A stretch of 64,000 nucleotides of DNA from Galbibacter pacificus (GTDB lineage Bacteria > Bacteroidota > Bacteroidia > Flavobacteriales > Flavobacteriaceae), in assembly GCF_029603165.1 (NCBI RefSeq), contig NZ_JAQSVC010000002.1, positions 744,001 through 808,000 on the forward strand. The letters are read 5' to 3'. Shown piece by piece: positions 18,019 to 26,055 of this stretch (positions are counted from its first letter, which is position 1; each line of letters begins with the position of its first letter). The notes under the pieces are model-generated. The model ran no database searches. It worked only from the letters and a program-made list of their open reading frames with translations, and was not told the origin of the DNA. A program made the translations under genes and the position numbers.

Positions 18019-18987
18019 TTAATCTGTACCGTTGATTATTTTAATGGTACCGTCTTCATTATATTCCATTTCGCATACCTTCAAGCTCCTTAACCATGTT
18101 CTACCTCCGGACGGCACGCTATCGTGATGAAACAAATACCATTTCCCCTTAAAGGAACTAATTCCGTGGTGCGTAGTCCATCCCACAACCGGGGTAAGGA
18201 TTACACCTTGGTAGATAAAAGGGCCGTAAGGGTTATCACCAATGGCATAACAAATACGGTGCGTATTCCCGGTGGAGTACGAAAAATAATATTTCCCTTG
18301 ATACTTGTGCATCCATGAAGCTTCAAAGAAACGCCTATCGTGGTCTCCTGCGGAAATGGGAACCCCGTTAACATCTACAATTACAATTTCTTTAGGGCTT
18401 TCGGCAAAAGACAGCATATCTTTAGACAATTTGGCAACCCTTGAGGGCAATGCAGGGCTATTGTCTTCTGGTTCGTGTCCGCATTCTATGGCCTTATTGT
18501 TTCGGTAACGCTGCAATTGTCCGCCCCATATTCCGCCAAAATACATGTAATGCGAGCCATCGTCATCCTCAAAAACACACGGGTCTATAGAGTAACTTCC
18601 CTTCATTGGTGCATCAACTGGTTTAAAGGGACCGTATGGCTGATTGCTTACGGCAACTCCTATTCTAAATATGTCAAGTTCGTCCTTTGCAGGAAAATAC
18701 ATATAATATTTACCGTTTTTATGGGCTACGTCGCAATCCCAAAGTTGCCTGTTGGCCCAAGGAATATCTTTAATGTCTAAAGCCACGCCATGATCGGTAA
18801 TTTCTTCATCAATGGTTTCCATAGACAATACATGGTAATCTTTCATGTTGAAGTGATCGCCATTATCGTTTTCGGGAATGCCCGAATCTATGTCGTGCGA
18901 AGGATATATGTACAGTTTGTCATTAAAAACATGTACCGAAGGATCGGCCATGTATAAATGATCTAATAAGTATTTCTTTTGTTTCAT
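18019..18987 (-). CDS. GH43 without signal peptide (cytoplasmic paralogue)
   Basis: Close paralogue of the GH43 lipoprotein at 7892-8992, well over half identical by eye, but starting directly with the catalytic domain (MKQKKYLLDHLYMADPS). With no signal peptide it should be cytoplasmic. The triad is present: Asp15 (MADPS), Asp135 (SIDP) and Glu222 (FFEASW). At 322 residues it is a single-domain GH43. It lies between the GH10 gene (103-bp gap) and the two-domain GH43 gene. Next to an inner-membrane sugar symporter, it most likely hydrolyses imported xylosides or arabinoxylo-oligosaccharides. Confidence 0.88.
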   Translation of the reverse strand: MKQKKYLLDHLYMADPSVHVFNDKLYIYPSHDIDSGIPENDNGDHFNMKDYHVLSMETIDEEITDHGVALDIKDIPWANRQLWDCDVAHKNGKYYMYFPAKDELDIFRIGVAVSNQPYGPFKPVDAPMKGSYSIDPCVFEDDDGSHYMYFGGIWGGQLQRYRNNKAIECGHEPEDNSPALPSRVAKLSKDMLSFAESPKEIVIVDVNGVPISAGDHDRRFFEASWMHKYQGKYYFSYSTGNTHRICYAIGDNPYGPFIYQGVILTPVVGWTTHHGISSFKGKWYLFHHDSVPSGGRTWLRSLKVCEMEYNEDGTIKIINGTD

Positions 18988-19090
18988 CTGTTAATATTTT
19001 ATTGTTTTTAATGGTCAGATGGAATGTGCCTTTAATTATTATCCCGGTCGGTATCTAAAATTTAGTTATGGGCATTTTATAGTAACCGGG

Positions 19091-20206
19091 TTATTCTGAA
19101 AGCGTTTGCTTAATTATTTTGTCTACTATGGGTTTTGGGGCATAATTTCTACTAAATAGCAAAGGATAATCCTTCCTCCCGGGAACAGGCCAATTATTTT
19201 TCCAACTATTGGCATCGGTAACGCCCCATAAAGTAACCCTTGTAACGGCTTTTTTATGTTTTTCAAAAAGTTTAAAAAACGATAAATACCTTTGCTCAAA
19301 AGCAGTTGTAACCGAGTCTGGAACCGATTCCCGATAGGGATCCATTTGTTGTTTGTACTCAAAACTTTTTGTTACTTCTGCCCCCGCATTTTTGTCGGGG
19401 AAAGGCAATATGCTTATGTCCATTTCGGTAATCATCACCTTACATTCCAGCGAAGAAAAAGCCTCTAAACTGGCTTCAAAATCTTTAATATCGGGATTGT
19501 CCAGGCCCAAATGAGATTGCATCCCAATGGCATCTATGGTTATTCCCTGCTTTTGAAGTTTTTTCACCATGGCCACTACCCCATTCCGCTTTGCGGGAAT
19601 AGACATGGAATAATCATTGTAATACAGTTCGGCATCGGGATCTGCTTCACGGGCAAATTGAAAAGCCAGTTTTATATAATCCTCACCTATAATTTGATAA
19701 AATTTTGAGCTCCTGTATGTTCCATCATCGTTAATTGCTTCGTTAACAACGTCCCATCCCTTTATTTTTCCTTTGTAGCGTGTCACGATGGTTTGAATGT
19801 GATTTTTCATTCGGGCTATTAAAGTTTCTTTTGAGACCATTTTTCCAGCATCATCAACAAAAAACCAGTCTGGAGCTTGAGAATGCCAAATCAAGGTGTG
19901 GCCCGTTACCACCAAATTATTGTCCGTACCAAATTGAACAAACTTATCTGCCAGGGAAAAGTCAAATTTATCTTCCCGGGGGTGAATCCTCTCGCTTTTC
20001 ATACAATTTTCGGCAACAATGGCGTTGAACTGCTTTTTTATAATATTGGTGGCCGCCGTATCTTTTCCCATTATTTGATAAGCGTTCATGGCGGTGCCAA
20101 TTAAAAACTTCCCTTTAAATGCTTCTTTTAGGGTTAACGAAGTTTCTTGTGCATTCACATAAAAAATTGTGAAGCATACTATTAATATTGTCTTTATTAA
20201 TTTCAT
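19091..20206 (-). CDS. GH10 endo-beta-1,4-xylanase
   Basis: Cleaves the xylan backbone. A Sec signal peptide (about 1-20, ending VNAQ) has no lipobox, so it is periplasmic or secreted. GH10 hallmarks in order: HTLIWHSQ near 103-110, acid/base Glu156 in WDVVNEAIND, and nucleophile Glu261 in MITEMDISIL; a C-terminal LWGVTDANSW block follows. The length of 371 residues is a plain GH10 catalytic domain without carbohydrate-binding module. It starts 26 bp after the symporter stop, so they are likely co-transcribed. It is the only clear endo-xylanase in the locus. Confidence 0.95.
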   Translation of the reverse strand: MKLIKTILIVCFTIFYVNAQETSLTLKEAFKGKFLIGTAMNAYQIMGKDTAATNIIKKQFNAIVAENCMKSERIHPREDKFDFSLADKFVQFGTDNNLVVTGHTLIWHSQAPDWFFVDDAGKMVSKETLIARMKNHIQTIVTRYKGKIKGWDVVNEAINDDGTYRSSKFYQIIGEDYIKLAFQFAREADPDAELYYNDYSMSIPAKRNGVVAMVKKLQKQGITIDAIGMQSHLGLDNPDIKDFEASLEAFSSLECKVMITEMDISILPFPDKNAGAEVTKSFEYKQQMDPYRESVPDSVTTAFEQRYLSFFKLFEKHKKAVTRVTLWGVTDANSWKNNWPVPGRKDYPLLFSRNYAPKPIVDKIIKQTLSE

Positions 20207-20232
20207 CTATTTAAAATTTCATTTGTATCAAG

Positions 20233-21708
20233 TTATCCAACCCGGCGTTTCTCTAAATCTTCTTGAATTTGCATTTCTTTACGTTTGCCAATTTCATACA
20301 TAAACAAACTTGCAGCGGCCAGTAAAAAGGTAATGGCCGGATATATGCTTACGGATAATTGTATTCCTAAAACAGCTTTTTCTGATTGTTCGGTTAAAAG
20401 CTCGTTATAACCGTAAAACCCAAGAATCCCGGCCACCAATGCTCCGCCAATGCTCAATCCGGCCTTTAGGCCAAAAATCATGGCCGAAAAAATTATGGCG
20501 GTGGCACGGCGGTTGTTTTTCCATTCTGAGTAATCGGCAACATCAGCAATCATTGCCCACAAAAGCGGTGTGGAAATTCCATAAAAGAAACCATGTATGC
20601 ACTGTGTAACAAAAACCAGGTAAATAGCTGAAGGACTGTAAAAATAAAAAGCAATCAAGGTAATTGCAGAAAGTACGATGCTGTAGCCAAAAACATTACG
20701 CTTTCCGTATTTATCGGCAATGGGCTTAGAAATTCCTATTCCAACAATCATCATTACAATACCAATAGCGTTAAAAATGCTAAAACCAGAAGTAGCGGGA
20801 TCGTCTGGCCATTTAAAGCCATGCATTCCCATGGAAACAAGAAGCTTGTTAAGATTTGCTATTAAGGAATTGAAGCCAATATCGTTAAGAAACTCCTGAA
20901 GGCCGGTAACGCTTAAATAATTATCAAAATAATAAACATACATGCCCCCCTTTAGGGAAAGGGTTATAAAAATAAAAATGGTGGCCAACAGCATGGCAAA
21001 CCAAGGTTTGTTTTTAAATAAATCTTTTAAATCGTCCTTAACGGAAGTTTTTTGTTCCTCCTTTGGTTGGATCCGTTCCCGGGTGGTCAAAAAAGTAATA
21101 ATAAAAAAAATAATTCCAATAATGGCAAACATGGTAATAGCCCTTTCAAACCCGAGTGTTTTACTTCCGTCACCAAGAATATAAACCAGTGGCAAAAGCA
21201 AACTTTGCACGAGAAACTGCGCAATCATAACCGCAGTAAACCTATAGGAAGATATACTGTTCCTTTCTTTCATGCTACCCGTCATGACACCGCTTAACGA
21301 GGCATACGGAAGATTGTTTGCCGAATAGATAACAACCAGCAATATATAGGTAATCAAGGCATAGGTTATTTTACCATTTAAACTGTATTCGGGGGTCCTG
21401 AACGCCAAAATTGCCATTAATCCAAAAGGAATGGCCGTCCATAATATCCATGGCCGGAATTTTCCCCATCGCGTTTGGGTCCTGTCGGCAATAATTCCCA
21501 TAACGGGATTAAAAAAAGCCCCTGTCATCCCGCCAACAAAAATTATGGTAGATGCAATGTTTGGCAGGATTTTGTATACATCTGTATAAAAAAATGCCAA
21601 AAAGGTCATTAGGGTTTGAAAAATCAAATTGGCAGCCAAGTCGCCTAAACTATACCCCAATTTTTCCAAAAAGGAAATTTTTTGTTCGCTTCCTCTCATC
21701 TTAATCAT
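20233..21708 (-). CDS. GPH/MFS-type sugar:cation symporter, likely xyloside importer
   Basis: Inner-membrane transporter predicted to import xylose or xylo-oligosaccharides. The 491-residue protein has about 12 hydrophobic segments and typical MelB/XylP-like features: KLGYSLGDLAANLIFQ at the N-terminus, GIIADRTQTRWGKFRPW in the loop between TM2 and TM3, and SLSGVMTGSMKERNSISSYR later. A central hydrophilic loop holds ERIQPKEEQK. An alternative ATG 9 bp further in (21699) is equally possible. It is the first gene of the minus-strand xylanase operon, with a TAnnTTTG-type promoter about 150 bp upstream. Substrate is inferred from the neighbours. Confidence 0.9.
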   Translation of the reverse strand: MIKMRGSEQKISFLEKLGYSLGDLAANLIFQTLMTFLAFFYTDVYKILPNIASTIIFVGGMTGAFFNPVMGIIADRTQTRWGKFRPWILWTAIPFGLMAILAFRTPEYSLNGKITYALITYILLVVIYSANNLPYASLSGVMTGSMKERNSISSYRFTAVMIAQFLVQSLLLPLVYILGDGSKTLGFERAITMFAIIGIIFFIITFLTTRERIQPKEEQKTSVKDDLKDLFKNKPWFAMLLATIFIFITLSLKGGMYVYYFDNYLSVTGLQEFLNDIGFNSLIANLNKLLVSMGMHGFKWPDDPATSGFSIFNAIGIVMMIVGIGISKPIADKYGKRNVFGYSIVLSAITLIAFYFYSPSAIYLVFVTQCIHGFFYGISTPLLWAMIADVADYSEWKNNRRATAIIFSAMIFGLKAGLSIGGALVAGILGFYGYNELLTEQSEKAVLGIQLSVSIYPAITFLLAAASLFMYEIGKRKEMQIQEDLEKRRVG

Positions 21709-21857
21709 GGTTACAATTGGTTGACAGCTTAACAGAAATGCTATTTACGAATGAATTTTTCACACGTTTAAATGTTCGTTTCATCTATTTAATACGTTTA
21801 CTTCTGAATAAAAAAACTTAGCCCTTTCCATATATCCATGGAAATGGACGTGGTAAA

Positions 21858-21865
21858 CAAATTTA
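21858..21865 (-). promoter_or_regulatory. Predicted -7 box for the symporter/xylanase operon
   Basis: TAAATTTG on the minus strand is a perfect TAnnTTTG box, the Bacteroidota sigma-ABfr -7 element. It implies a 5' leader of about 140 bases before the ATG at 21708. No clear -33 TTTG is present. Three CGTTTA/CGTTTC motifs follow at about 21757-21802 and could be regulator contacts. Confidence 0.45.
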
Positions 21866-21993
21866 TTTTCAAGCTTTTAATACTGCTGAATTATTTGTTA
21901 CAATTAGTTTACAATAGGTTACACAAAGCATATTTCTTGCTCTTTACAAGCTTTTTTGGCTACCTAAAACATTTTTTATGCTTAAAAAAACTA

Positions 21994-23550
21994 TTACGGT
22001 GCTAACTGTTCTTTTATGTGGAAGTAATTAAAGTCTGCATACCCGCCTGCTGTTTTTGTAGCATAATTAAACAGGCCAAAACGGTAGCCCATAAAGTGGG
22101 AAAGGGTATATTTCATTTTTAGTTGATTTCCTATGGAATGCCATGATTTCCCGTCCAAACTATAATAAAATTGAGCCGTGTCCTTCATTTCATTATAATT
22201 GCACGCAGCGCTGAGGTAAACGGTATTGACAGTTATTGGAATTTTTGCATGGATCGTGGGTTTACCAGATTCATAATTTACCTGAACGATGTACTTTTTC
22301 CCGTTTTTATATTGAACCCCTACATAACCGTAATATTCCTGTAAAAGAACCAGTCCGGCCACATCGCCTTCTTTCATTTCAGAAATATCAACAGCAGTGC
22401 TGCCGTTGCATATGGGGCCAAAGGTACGTTGGGTCAAGGTGTTTTTTGTTGCCACCACGGAAGAGTCCAAACGGTTGGTTGTCAATCGAAGATACCCCTG
22501 TCTATCGGTAACCGACCAATAATCTTCATCCGGGTTATGGTTCCATTGCCATACCAACGGCAAGAAAGGTTCGTTTGCTTCTCGGTTAAACTCGTCGGAA
22601 TTTACTATTCCGGGAATCAAGCCATTGCTAGCCGGAAGATTTAACGTTGACGGGACTTTGCCGTTAACCCCTAAAACCGGCCAATTATTTTCCCAATGAA
22701 CAGGAACCAAATAAGGAATGCGGCCTACAGCGCCATTATCCTTAAAAAGATAGGCAAACCATTTGCCATCGGGTGTGTCAATTAATCCTCCTTGAGCTAC
22801 ACCTTTGTCTTGAAAGGTTAACCTACCTTCATATGGACCGCCAATTTTATCTGCCCGGTGCACGACCACTGTTCGCATACCCCCTTTTGGCCAGGTAATA
22901 TTGAATAAATAATATTTGCCCTTCACCTTAAAAAGTTGAGACCCTTCTGCTGGGAGTGCAATATCGTTACCTGCCGGTGCGCTTGCATTTGTTATAAGCG
23001 TTCTTTTGGTGCTTTCTTTAAACCCGGACAAATTTTCTTTTAGTTCTACTATTTTAAGGTCTCCGCCACCATAAATCATGTATATTTTTCCATCATCGTC
23101 AAAAAACAAGGTATTATCGTGAAAGCTCGGCTTAAAAGAAAGTTCTTTCCATTTGCCACTTTCTATATCATCGGTTGAAAATATATACGTTTTCCCGGTA
23201 GTCGATGAAAAAGTAGAAACATAAAACGTACCCTCGTGATAACGCAAACTGCTCGCCCATGAGCCTTTTCCGTAGGCATTTTCGCCGCTTTCCAGATTTA
23301 GGGCATCGGTATTCCCCAATGTTTCGTAAGCATAAGATGCCAATTCCCAATTTATCAAGTCGGTAGATTTCATAATGGGCACCCCAGGATTCATATGCAT
23401 GGTCGTACTGCTCATGTAATAGGTATTTTCAACACGGATCATGGACATATCGGGAACATCTGCATAAATAATCGGGTTTTTTGCGGTTTCTTGCCCGGTC
23501 GCTATTTCAGAAAAAAATAGAACGAGTAATATTTTTAGATAAATTTTCAT
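21994..23550 (-). CDS. GH43 (XynD-like) with C-terminal beta-sandwich
   Basis: Predicted beta-xylosidase or alpha-L-arabinofuranosidase, exported by a Sec signal peptide (about 1-20) with no lipobox. The N-terminal propeller shows the base Asp34 (DVPDMS), an Asp in FHDNTLFFDDDG (Asp145) and acid Glu202 (PAEGSQLF). The C-terminal region (about 320-515) is a concanavalin-like module of the GH43_C2/DUF1349 type (FGPICNGSTAVDI, YGYVGVQYKNGK). It differs clearly from the other three GH43 proteins here and has its own promoter. It belongs to the xylan locus by position and family. Confidence 0.9.
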   Translation of the reverse strand: MKIYLKILLVLFFSEIATGQETAKNPIIYADVPDMSMIRVENTYYMSSTTMHMNPGVPIMKSTDLINWELASYAYETLGNTDALNLESGENAYGKGSWASSLRYHEGTFYVSTFSSTTGKTYIFSTDDIESGKWKELSFKPSFHDNTLFFDDDGKIYMIYGGGDLKIVELKENLSGFKESTKRTLITNASAPAGNDIALPAEGSQLFKVKGKYYLFNITWPKGGMRTVVVHRADKIGGPYEGRLTFQDKGVAQGGLIDTPDGKWFAYLFKDNGAVGRIPYLVPVHWENNWPVLGVNGKVPSTLNLPASNGLIPGIVNSDEFNREANEPFLPLVWQWNHNPDEDYWSVTDRQGYLRLTTNRLDSSVVATKNTLTQRTFGPICNGSTAVDISEMKEGDVAGLVLLQEYYGYVGVQYKNGKKYIVQVNYESGKPTIHAKIPITVNTVYLSAACNYNEMKDTAQFYYSLDGKSWHSIGNQLKMKYTLSHFMGYRFGLFNYATKTAGGYADFNYFHIKEQLAP

Positions 23551-23620
23551 ATTTATTTTTTGATATTTTTCTACTGATTGGTTTATAGTTGTCTGTATGC
23601 TTACCTACCAAGGTTTAAAA

Positions 23621-23628
23621 CAAATATA
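23621..23628 (-). promoter_or_regulatory. Predicted -7 box for the 21994-23550 GH43 gene
   Basis: TATATTTG on the minus strand fits TAnnTTTG and sits about 70 bp before the ATG at 23550, a reasonable leader length. No convincing -33 element is seen. Confidence 0.5.
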
Positions 23629-23759
23629 GGGTTTGATGCTTTTAAATGATATTTGTATGTTACAAATCCTTAATAATGCGATACATAGTCTATTTACCTA
23701 CATAAAATGACACCAGTGCTAAGAATCTTCAAATAAGCAAAGGCACTTTTATATGATTT

Positions 23760-23767
23760 TAAATTTG
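23760..23767 (+). promoter_or_regulatory. Predicted -7 box for the histone-like gene
   Basis: TAAATTTG is a perfect TAnnTTTG box on the plus strand, 68 bp before the ATG at 23836. With the minus-strand box at 23621 it makes a divergent promoter region between the GH43 and histone-like genes. Confidence 0.5.
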
Positions 23768-23835
23768 AACTTCTGCCATCTTTTCTACTAAAATTATTGC
23801 CTATATTGCAGGCTTTAACTTATTAAAATTAAAAT

Positions 23836-24012
23836 ATGAAAGAATTAATTAGTAAAATCGAAACCGAAATCGAAGCCTTTCAAAAAGATGCAAACAGCCA
23901 ATTGGAAAGTGGTAATAAAGCAGCTGGAACTAGAGCCCGTAAATCGTCTTTAGAACTTACAAAATTGTTCAAGGAATTTAGAAAGGTTTCTTTGGAAGCT
24001 TCAAAAAAGTAA
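23836..24012 (+). CDS. Histone H1-like (Hc1 family) small protein
   Basis: A 58-residue protein, MKELISKIETEIEAF at the start, then GNKAAGTRARKSSLELTKLFKEFRK and a C-terminal EASKK (quoted in parts). This is the short Hc1-like histone found widely in Bacteroidota, thought to bind DNA. It lacks the long Lys/Ala/Pro tail of chlamydial Hc1. It is monocistronic, with a TAnnTTTG box upstream and a strong terminator 10 bp after the stop, which supports it as a real and well-expressed gene despite its size. Confidence 0.85.
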   Translation: MKELISKIETEIEAFQKDANSQLESGNKAAGTRARKSSLELTKLFKEFRKVSLEASKK

Positions 24013-24021
24013 ATAAAAAAG

Positions 24022-24052
24022 AAGAGGTTGCCTTGTCGGGCAACCTCTTTTT
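24022..24052. terminator. Bidirectional intrinsic terminator
   Basis: An 11-bp perfect stem (24022-24032 with 24039-24049), 6-base loop, followed by Ts on the plus strand and by CTTCTTTTTTA on the minus strand. It serves the histone-like gene and, in reverse, the convergent phosphatase operon. Confidence 0.85.
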
Positions 24053-24197
24053 AAATAACTTGCTAACTAATTATTCAAAATGTGAAAACTAACTCTCGGC
24101 ACAAAGTTGGATATATATTTTTTAAGGCATGTTACCTGTAAATTATCAAAATATTAATTTGATCCAACAACTATCCCAAAGCCGTTTTCAGTAAGAA

Positions 24198-25976
24198 TTA
24201 TTTGTTAATAGCCTTCCATATTTTCTTAAAAATCGATGTGTTTTCAAAAACACCCTTAAAATTTTCCGCTTGCGGGCCATATGCAAAAACGGGCACCATA
24301 ATTCCGGTATGGTCTACGGTCAAAAAATCGGCCTGTACGGTACCGCTTTCTATATCTCCACCAACAATGCCCAAACCAGAGGTTTCATGGTCGGCGGTAA
24401 TTACCACCAACGTATTTTTATGAGTATCTGCAAAACGAAGTGCTTGGGCTATGGCCCGATCGAAATCAAGCATTTCTTTAATTATACCCTGAATGTTATT
24501 GGAATGTCCGCCATTATCTATTTGAGCACCTTCAACCATTAAAAAAAACGGTTCCTCTTTAGAACCAAGCACTTCAAGTGCCTTATGGACACTATTTGGC
24601 AACGCATTCTCTCTTCCATTTATCATCGAAGGGGCTTTTTCGTCCCCAAGATAAACCGCGATTGGCTGATTAAAATCGGTAAATGAGTCAATCGTTACCG
24701 TTTTAAACTGCTTTCCAATGGTATTTTCTTCATTTTTACCCCCTGCCATAAAAAAGTCAAGTTTGCTATGCACAAGGTCCTCCACGATTCCATCTGTATT
24801 ATCACGCTCTGCACGGTACGCATAAAAAGATGCTGGGGTTGCCCCATAAATGGCATCGGTAGAAACAATAGCGGTATTAAACCCCTGCTGGTTTGCCATA
24901 GTTACTAAATTGTCAAGCGCCTTTCCTGCCGGGTCCACGCCAATGGCCCGGTTGTTGGTTTTAGTACCGGTAGCCATTGCAGTTGCGCCTGCGGCCGAAT
25001 CGGTTATTAAATTATCAAAAGATGCGGTTTTAGCCAATCCAACATCCTTAATTCCGGTTAGCGTAAGCTCCCCACGGTTGGCAATCATGGCAGCCGATAT
25101 TTGTGCAAGCCCGTTTCCGTCGCCAATCATTAAAATGATATTTTGCGGGGTTTCGTCCTTGTTATATCCATAACCCGGTTTATATATTTTTATTGGCTCT
25201 TTTTGGCTATAAGTATTATTGGCAAGCTTGCTTAAATATTGTTTTGCAAGTGCCGGCTCATCGGTATTTATGTAGTCTACGCCCAGCTTTGCCAAATTGG
25301 CCCATGCCGTTTTGGTATCGGGAGTTGCCCAGAACCTAAATGGCTTTGAAACATCATGTGCCTTTTTAATGGCGTCTTCTACCTTTTCCTGCTCCTTGGC
25401 CACCATTCTTCCATAACCGTTCCATACAGTATATGTTTTAAAGCTTACACTTACCAAGGCTACTTTTTTTAAGTCTATTTTGTCCAGATTGTTCAGGTTT
25501 TGATGGTCAAACCATATAAAATCGGGATAATTATTGTAGTCTTCAGGCTCAGGCCGGTTTCCCGAAATTACAAAGCGTATTTTTTTATTGTCTGTAACGG
25601 ATGGGTACCTTTTAAGGACTTCGACCAATTTATCAAGGGTTTTATAGGCATCAGATTTTATATCGACCAATAATTGCAATTCCCTTAACTCTCCCAACGC
25701 CGCCAAACTTTCCAATTTTTTTAAGTACATGTTCTCCAAAGTGGCCTTGGCAACTATCTCATCTTCGCTATGCGTTACATAAAGTTCATTGTTTTTAAGA
25801 AAAATGTCGGCTTCTATGGAAGCGGCACCATTACTAAAAGCATACCAAAACGGGAGTTGCTGTTCGTAATCGTTGTGGGAATGTACCTTAAAGGTTTCCT
25901 GAGCGAATAACGTACAATTGATTCCGTTGGAAAGCAATAAAAAGTAGGCCAAGGTTAATTTTAGAATATTCTTCAT
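24198..25976 (-). CDS. Fusion of GDPD/PI-PLC-like domain and alkaline phosphatase
   Basis: Predicted secreted two-domain phosphatase. After a signal peptide (about 1-26), residues 30-260 form a GDPD/PI-PLC-superfamily barrel of the HNDY type: His34-Asn-Asp-Tyr, Glu55/Asp57 in IEADIF and His69 in THSED. Residues 275-592 are a PhoA-family alkaline phosphatase with MIGDGNG (Asp286), the nucleophile Ser327 in TDSAAGATAMATG, GAQIDNGGHSNN and TADHETSG metal-binding blocks. It could split a phosphodiester and then release phosphate from the monoester. It follows SusD by 79 bp in a SusC-SusD-phosphatase operon, which links substrate uptake to organic phosphate. Confidence 0.9.
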   Translation of the reverse strand: MKNILKLTLAYFLLLSNGINCTLFAQETFKVHSHNDYEQQLPFWYAFSNGAASIEADIFLKNNELYVTHSEDEIVAKATLENMYLKKLESLAALGELRELQLLVDIKSDAYKTLDKLVEVLKRYPSVTDNKKIRFVISGNRPEPEDYNNYPDFIWFDHQNLNNLDKIDLKKVALVSVSFKTYTVWNGYGRMVAKEQEKVEDAIKKAHDVSKPFRFWATPDTKTAWANLAKLGVDYINTDEPALAKQYLSKLANNTYSQKEPIKIYKPGYGYNKDETPQNIILMIGDGNGLAQISAAMIANRGELTLTGIKDVGLAKTASFDNLITDSAAGATAMATGTKTNNRAIGVDPAGKALDNLVTMANQQGFNTAIVSTDAIYGATPASFYAYRAERDNTDGIVEDLVHSKLDFFMAGGKNEENTIGKQFKTVTIDSFTDFNQPIAVYLGDEKAPSMINGRENALPNSVHKALEVLGSKEEPFFLMVEGAQIDNGGHSNNIQGIIKEMLDFDRAIAQALRFADTHKNTLVVITADHETSGLGIVGGDIESGTVQADFLTVDHTGIMVPVFAYGPQAENFKGVFENTSIFKKIWKAINK

Positions 25977-26055
25977 ATTTATTTACAGCTTGTTTTATTT
26001 ATAGCATTCTGGTTTTTTTACCCAAAAACACTAGTATTTCATACAAAAATAAGTA

